DNA from: Botryosphaeria dothidea | Taxonomy: Eukaryota; Ascomycota; Dothideomycetes; Botryosphaeriales; Botryosphaeriaceae | Length of the DNA stretch: 64,000 nucleotides | Reading direction: 5' to 3' | Assembly: GCA_011503125.2 (NCBI GenBank) | Contig: WWBZ02000022.1 | Span: 3,968,001-4,032,000, forward strand | Shown: positions 61,086 to 64,000 of the stretch, piece by piece | Position numbering within the stretch: the first letter of the stretch is position 1 | How the letters are laid out: the number at the start of each line of letters is the position of its first letter | Made by a program: the position numbers and the translations under genes | Notes under the pieces: generated by a model | What the model was told of the DNA's origin: nothing | What the model saw: only the letters and a program-made list of their open reading frames with translations | The model's database searches: none

Positions 61086-61390
61086 GGGAAGGCTGTGTGT
61101 GTGTTCGTGACGATCTAAGCTATGGTGCGATTGATTAGGGGTGTTGGTTAGACTATCTGCATCTGGCAGTGTCAGTTCTATTGTCAGGGGCTTTCGATAG
61201 TGGTTTTTCATATAGGCATGGAGCGCCCGTTTCACGTCATATGGTCGTAGAAGTCGTATTCGAAATCGTAAATAGAATTGGATTCGTTTTGAACATCTAT
61301 GAGTTGACAAAATTCATAATTTTTGCTTGCTCACGCCGCTTCTGTAGTCGTGAGCTACATCACCACCCAATACATGGTCTGGTAGACGTA
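61086..61390. other. 305-bp gap between convergent genes
   Basis: Shared 3' flank of the SGNH hydrolase (+) and S-formylglutathione hydrolase (-). AT-rich, with no feature seen. Confidence 0.6.
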
Positions 61391-62516
61391 CTACGCAAAG
61401 AGATGCTTCGCGGCCCACTCCACGTGCTCATCCGCGAAGGTGGCCATGAAGTAGTAGCTGTGATCGTAGTCGGGCTGCAGACGCAGGTTGATGCCCTTGT
61501 CGTTGCCTGCCTCCTTAGCCGCAGCGATGAAGTTCTCGGGTAGCAGCTGCTTCTGCTTGTAGAAGTTGTCGCCAGTGCCCTATGAGGGAGATAACGTGGT
61601 TAGACAGCTGTAAATTGAAAAGAAGATATAGTCGGCAGAACTCACCACATCGATCAGAAGCTCCAAGGGGCCCTTCCACTGCTTCACAAGTTCTGAAGCA
61701 TCGTGCTCCTTCCACTTGGCCTGGTTCTCTTCACCGAAGTAGCCGTTGAAGGCCTTCTGTCCCCACGGAGCGTTGATGGGGTTGGAAATGGGCGCGAAGG
61801 CGGAGCAGGACTTGTACTTGCCGGGGTTCTTCAAGAACTATAGCACGACTGTCAGTCAACGTCCAACCTCACTCCAATCAATTGATCCATCGAGCAGAGC
61901 AAAGATTTTGAGGATATACATACCAGCGTCAAAGCACCGTGGCCACCCATGCTGTGACCAGTAATGCTGACCCTGCTGCCGTCCAGAACCTCGAAGTTCG
62001 CGAAAAGTGTCTCAGGCAGCTCTTTCGTGATGTAGGTGTACATGTTGTAGCCCTTGTCGTAAGGCGCCTTGGTCGCATCGACGTAGAAACCGGCGCCGCT
62101 GCCGAAATCATACGCATCGTCTTCGCCCTGGATACCAAGACCACCTGCGAGTCACGGAAGCGCCGGTTAGCCATTGCGCGTGTTGTGAGGTGCGACAACA
62201 CCCGATGAACAAATGCCGAAAAAAGAGAAAATGTGGGGTTCTTACGAGGGCTGGTATCCGGGTAGACGACGGCAATGCCCTTCTCGCTGGCCTTGTGCTG
62301 GAAGAAGCCCTTCTCGGAGCAGTTGTCGCCGGTGCACGTCAGACCAGAGAGGTAGAACAGCACGGGAACCTTCTGCGTCATCTTCTGCGCGGAGAAAGCC
62401 TGCGGCGGCAGGTACAGGTTCAGCGCCATCTTGCAGTTGGTCGACTTCGCCTCGTGCGTGAGCTTTAGAAGCTTGCCGCCGAAAGAGGCGATAGTCGCAG
62501 TCGTTGTGAAGGCCAT
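61391..62516 (-). CDS. S-formylglutathione hydrolase
   Basis: Final step of glutathione-dependent formaldehyde detoxification: S-formylglutathione to formate and glutathione, in the cytosol. Exons 62516-62246, 62144-61924, 61837-61646 and 61579-61391 give 290 residues, the usual family length; phases are 1, 0, 0. An alpha/beta-hydrolase fold is clear: [15 protein letters not shown] forms the oxyanion region, [12 protein letters not shown] carries the nucleophile S155, and [11 protein letters not shown] carries the catalytic His. [21 protein letters not shown] is the family signature. The ATG at 62516 is the first after an in-frame stop. It follows RPB6 in the same direction, with 416 bp between. 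Confidence 0.96.
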
Positions 62517-62932
62517 TGTGTCGGGTAAATTGGGAATCAATGAAGGAGAAGCAAAATGTGGGAGGGTATCAATTGCAGGAAGGCGTGGGAAAACGGGGCG
62601 GGCGTGGTGTTTTGAAGGCTGCCCAGTCGGAGCTGCGGTTAGTGGGGTCGACCTTGAAGCTCGAGGAGGGGTCGCGTTGCCGATTCGTGACGTCTGTCGG
62701 TGCCCAGGCCACTTCTCCGCACTGCCGCTAACAGCAACATATTCCGAGTCGGGGAGAAAAATGCCATTTGCAGTCAAATCTTGGAATTCTCTCTAGCTAT
62801 TACTCAGCCGGCGACCCGCTGCTGCTTGCGATGTCTTTTTGATCCTGTATAACTCCCATCGCCTTTCCAAAAACCATACAATGCCGCCCGAAAAACTCCG
62901 CGCCAAATGCCCATCCCGGTTCTTGTCGGCAA
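62517..62932. other. 416-bp gap between RPB6 and the S-formylglutathione hydrolase gene
   Basis: RPB6 3' flank and hydrolase promoter on the minus strand. No separate feature is seen. Confidence 0.6.
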
Positions 62933-63788
62933 CTATAGGAGCTCCTCACACGTCCAATCCTCGTAACTGCGTCATGAATCATTAGATCCAGTCACATGCC
63001 AGGGCCAAGGTGTAGCGGAACTTACAATCCGTCGGGGAGGTATCTCCGCACAACGAGAGGAATCTTCTTTTCCCGGAGCTCCTTGAGAGCGATCTGCAGT
63101 GGATCCGTCTCGCCCTCCAGGTCGACAAGGACAGGCGCGTTCATGCTAGTCCCATGTCAGTCCATCCATGCCGGCCAAAACTTCATTGATCCCAATTCGC
63201 GGCGTACCTGATTTGCAGAGCCCGTGTTCCCAGCACTCTAGCCCTCTCGTACTTTGTCATGTAGGGTGTCGTGGTGCGCTCGTCGTCGGGGACCTTCTTC
63301 TTGCTCTGCTCTTGAACCGAGTTGATCTTTGCGGCAGCGGCGGCGCTAACATCTCCCGACACGACGACATTCTCGCCCTCACGCCTGTGTTGATCGGGGT
63401 CCTCCTGGCCGCCAGCGAGATCTTCCTCGTCCTCATAGTATGCGCCGGGCTCTTCGGGCTCATCGAAGTCCTCATAGACTTCCTCTTGAACGCTGTCGCC
63501 AGGCGAAACGTCAGCTTTGTGTTTTCCATAGTCGGTCTCTGGCGTCGGAGAATGGTCGTGTAGCTCATGGTAACCGGGGCGGAAGGTCACACAGTTGATC
63601 TCTTCAATCTCCGGCGACAGAGAATGCCCGTGTAGCCCATACCCGGGACAAAAGGCCATTCGGATAGCAGAATACAGCAATAGCGCAAAGAGCAATGCGA
63701 AAAAATGCGGCCAATGCAGTGATGTTGGAGCAGTATAGACTTACTTGTCAAGGCCACCGTCATCGTCACCTCCACCGTAGTCAGACAT
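62933..63788 (-). CDS. RPB6: RNA polymerases I, II and III shared subunit RPABC2 (Rpb6)
   Basis: Small acidic-then-basic subunit shared by the three nuclear RNA polymerases. Exons 63788-63745, 63492-63208, 63145-63026 and 62966-62933 give 160 residues; phases 2, 2, 2. The N-terminus is [12 protein letters not shown] and the next block is Glu/Asp-rich. The conserved core follows: [20 protein letters not shown], then [10 protein letters not shown] across intron 2, [20 protein letters not shown], and after intron 3 [11 protein letters not shown] at the C-terminus. The last exon is only 34 bp. The first intron (63744-63493, 252 bp) is much longer than the others and contains a diverged duplication. 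Its acceptor is the only AG in the stretch that keeps phase with exon 1. Confidence 0.96.
63533..63653. repeat. Diverged tandem duplication inside the first RPB6 intron
   Basis: Two units of about 50 bp, spaced about 70 bp apart (63602-63653 and 63533-63584), share clear similarity. On the minus strand one has CACGGGCATTCTCTGTCGCC and the other CACGACCATTCTCCGACGCC, with a 3-bp indel between. They lie in the same reading frame as the following RPB6 exon. Confidence 0.6.
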
Positions 63789-64000
63789 GTTGCGCAAGTA
63801 ACAGCCGGGAGACTTCGAGAAGGGAAGCGACGGAGCGAGGAGGGTGTCGAGGTGGCAGGCGGAGCTCCAGTAGTCGGGGCGCGGAGCAGATGAAAGAGAA
63901 AGCGCGACTTTGACGGGAGCCGCGTCGAGAATTCGCTAGCGCCGCCAAGATTTCCAATCTGCCGCCGCTCACCGCCCAATTTTTCCCAAGCGCACCGGAG
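63789..64000. promoter_or_regulatory. RPB6 promoter region
   Basis: The last 212 bp of the window lie upstream of RPB6. They are GC-rich with purine-rich + strand sequence and no TATA box in view. No further gene is visible before the edge. Confidence 0.5.

Noticed and set aside
59571..61310. 579-codon open frame antisense to the SGNH hydrolase
   Set aside because: It mirrors a GC-rich gene on the other strand, has Arg/Gly/Ala-rich composition and no domain; long antisense frames are usual over GC-rich coding DNA.

Overview
The window is nuclear DNA of a filamentous ascomycete (Pezizomycotina), most likely a dothideomycete. The evidence is short GT-AG introns of about 45-130 bp with CTAAC/CTGAC-type branch sites, widely spaced genes on both strands, long serine/proline-rich disordered extensions, and the families present: a fungal P450, a PDE2/PdeH-type phosphodiesterase, a cAMP-receptor-like GPCR, a MUP1 permease and a PHO85/PhoA kinase. 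Placement below subphylum is inference. Gene models were built by eye: each junction listed is a splice consensus, and codon phase was checked across every exon.

Layout. 1-1800: 3' part of a cytochrome P450 (+), cut by the window edge. 3105-5099: MFS sugar transporter (-). 5.1-10.8 kb: gene-poor, with a 7-copy minisatellite and a decayed coding stretch near 8.2-8.7 kb (-). 10780-15565: very large protein ending in a methyltransferase-like domain (-). 19691-20539: SAP-domain Tho1/SARNP homologue (+). 24011-27436: cAMP phosphodiesterase (-). 29.5-35 kb: AT-rich, with one intact unknown gene (31855-32971, +) between two apparent gene relics. 39032-40888: cAMP-receptor-like GPCR (+). 41-45.4 kb: no confident gene.

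The right third is a dense housekeeping block. It holds a PHO85-type CDK (-), APC/C activator Cdh1 (-), aspartyl aminopeptidase (+), DPM2 (-), a MUP1-like methionine permease (-), a secreted SGNH hydrolase (+), S-formylglutathione hydrolase (-) and RPB6, a subunit shared by RNA polymerases I, II and III (-).

The genes do not form a pathway or biosynthetic cluster. The PDE and the GPCR both belong to cAMP signalling but lie about 11.6 kb apart with an unrelated gene between. CDH1 and the aminopeptidase are divergent over an 843 bp promoter region. No tRNA, rRNA, CRISPR or intact transposon was recognised. The points most worth checking are an in-phase alternative last exon for the CDK, a one-codon first exon followed by a GC-AG intron in DPM2, a long low-complexity insertion inside the P450 C-terminus, and three decayed coding stretches in the gene-poor segments.
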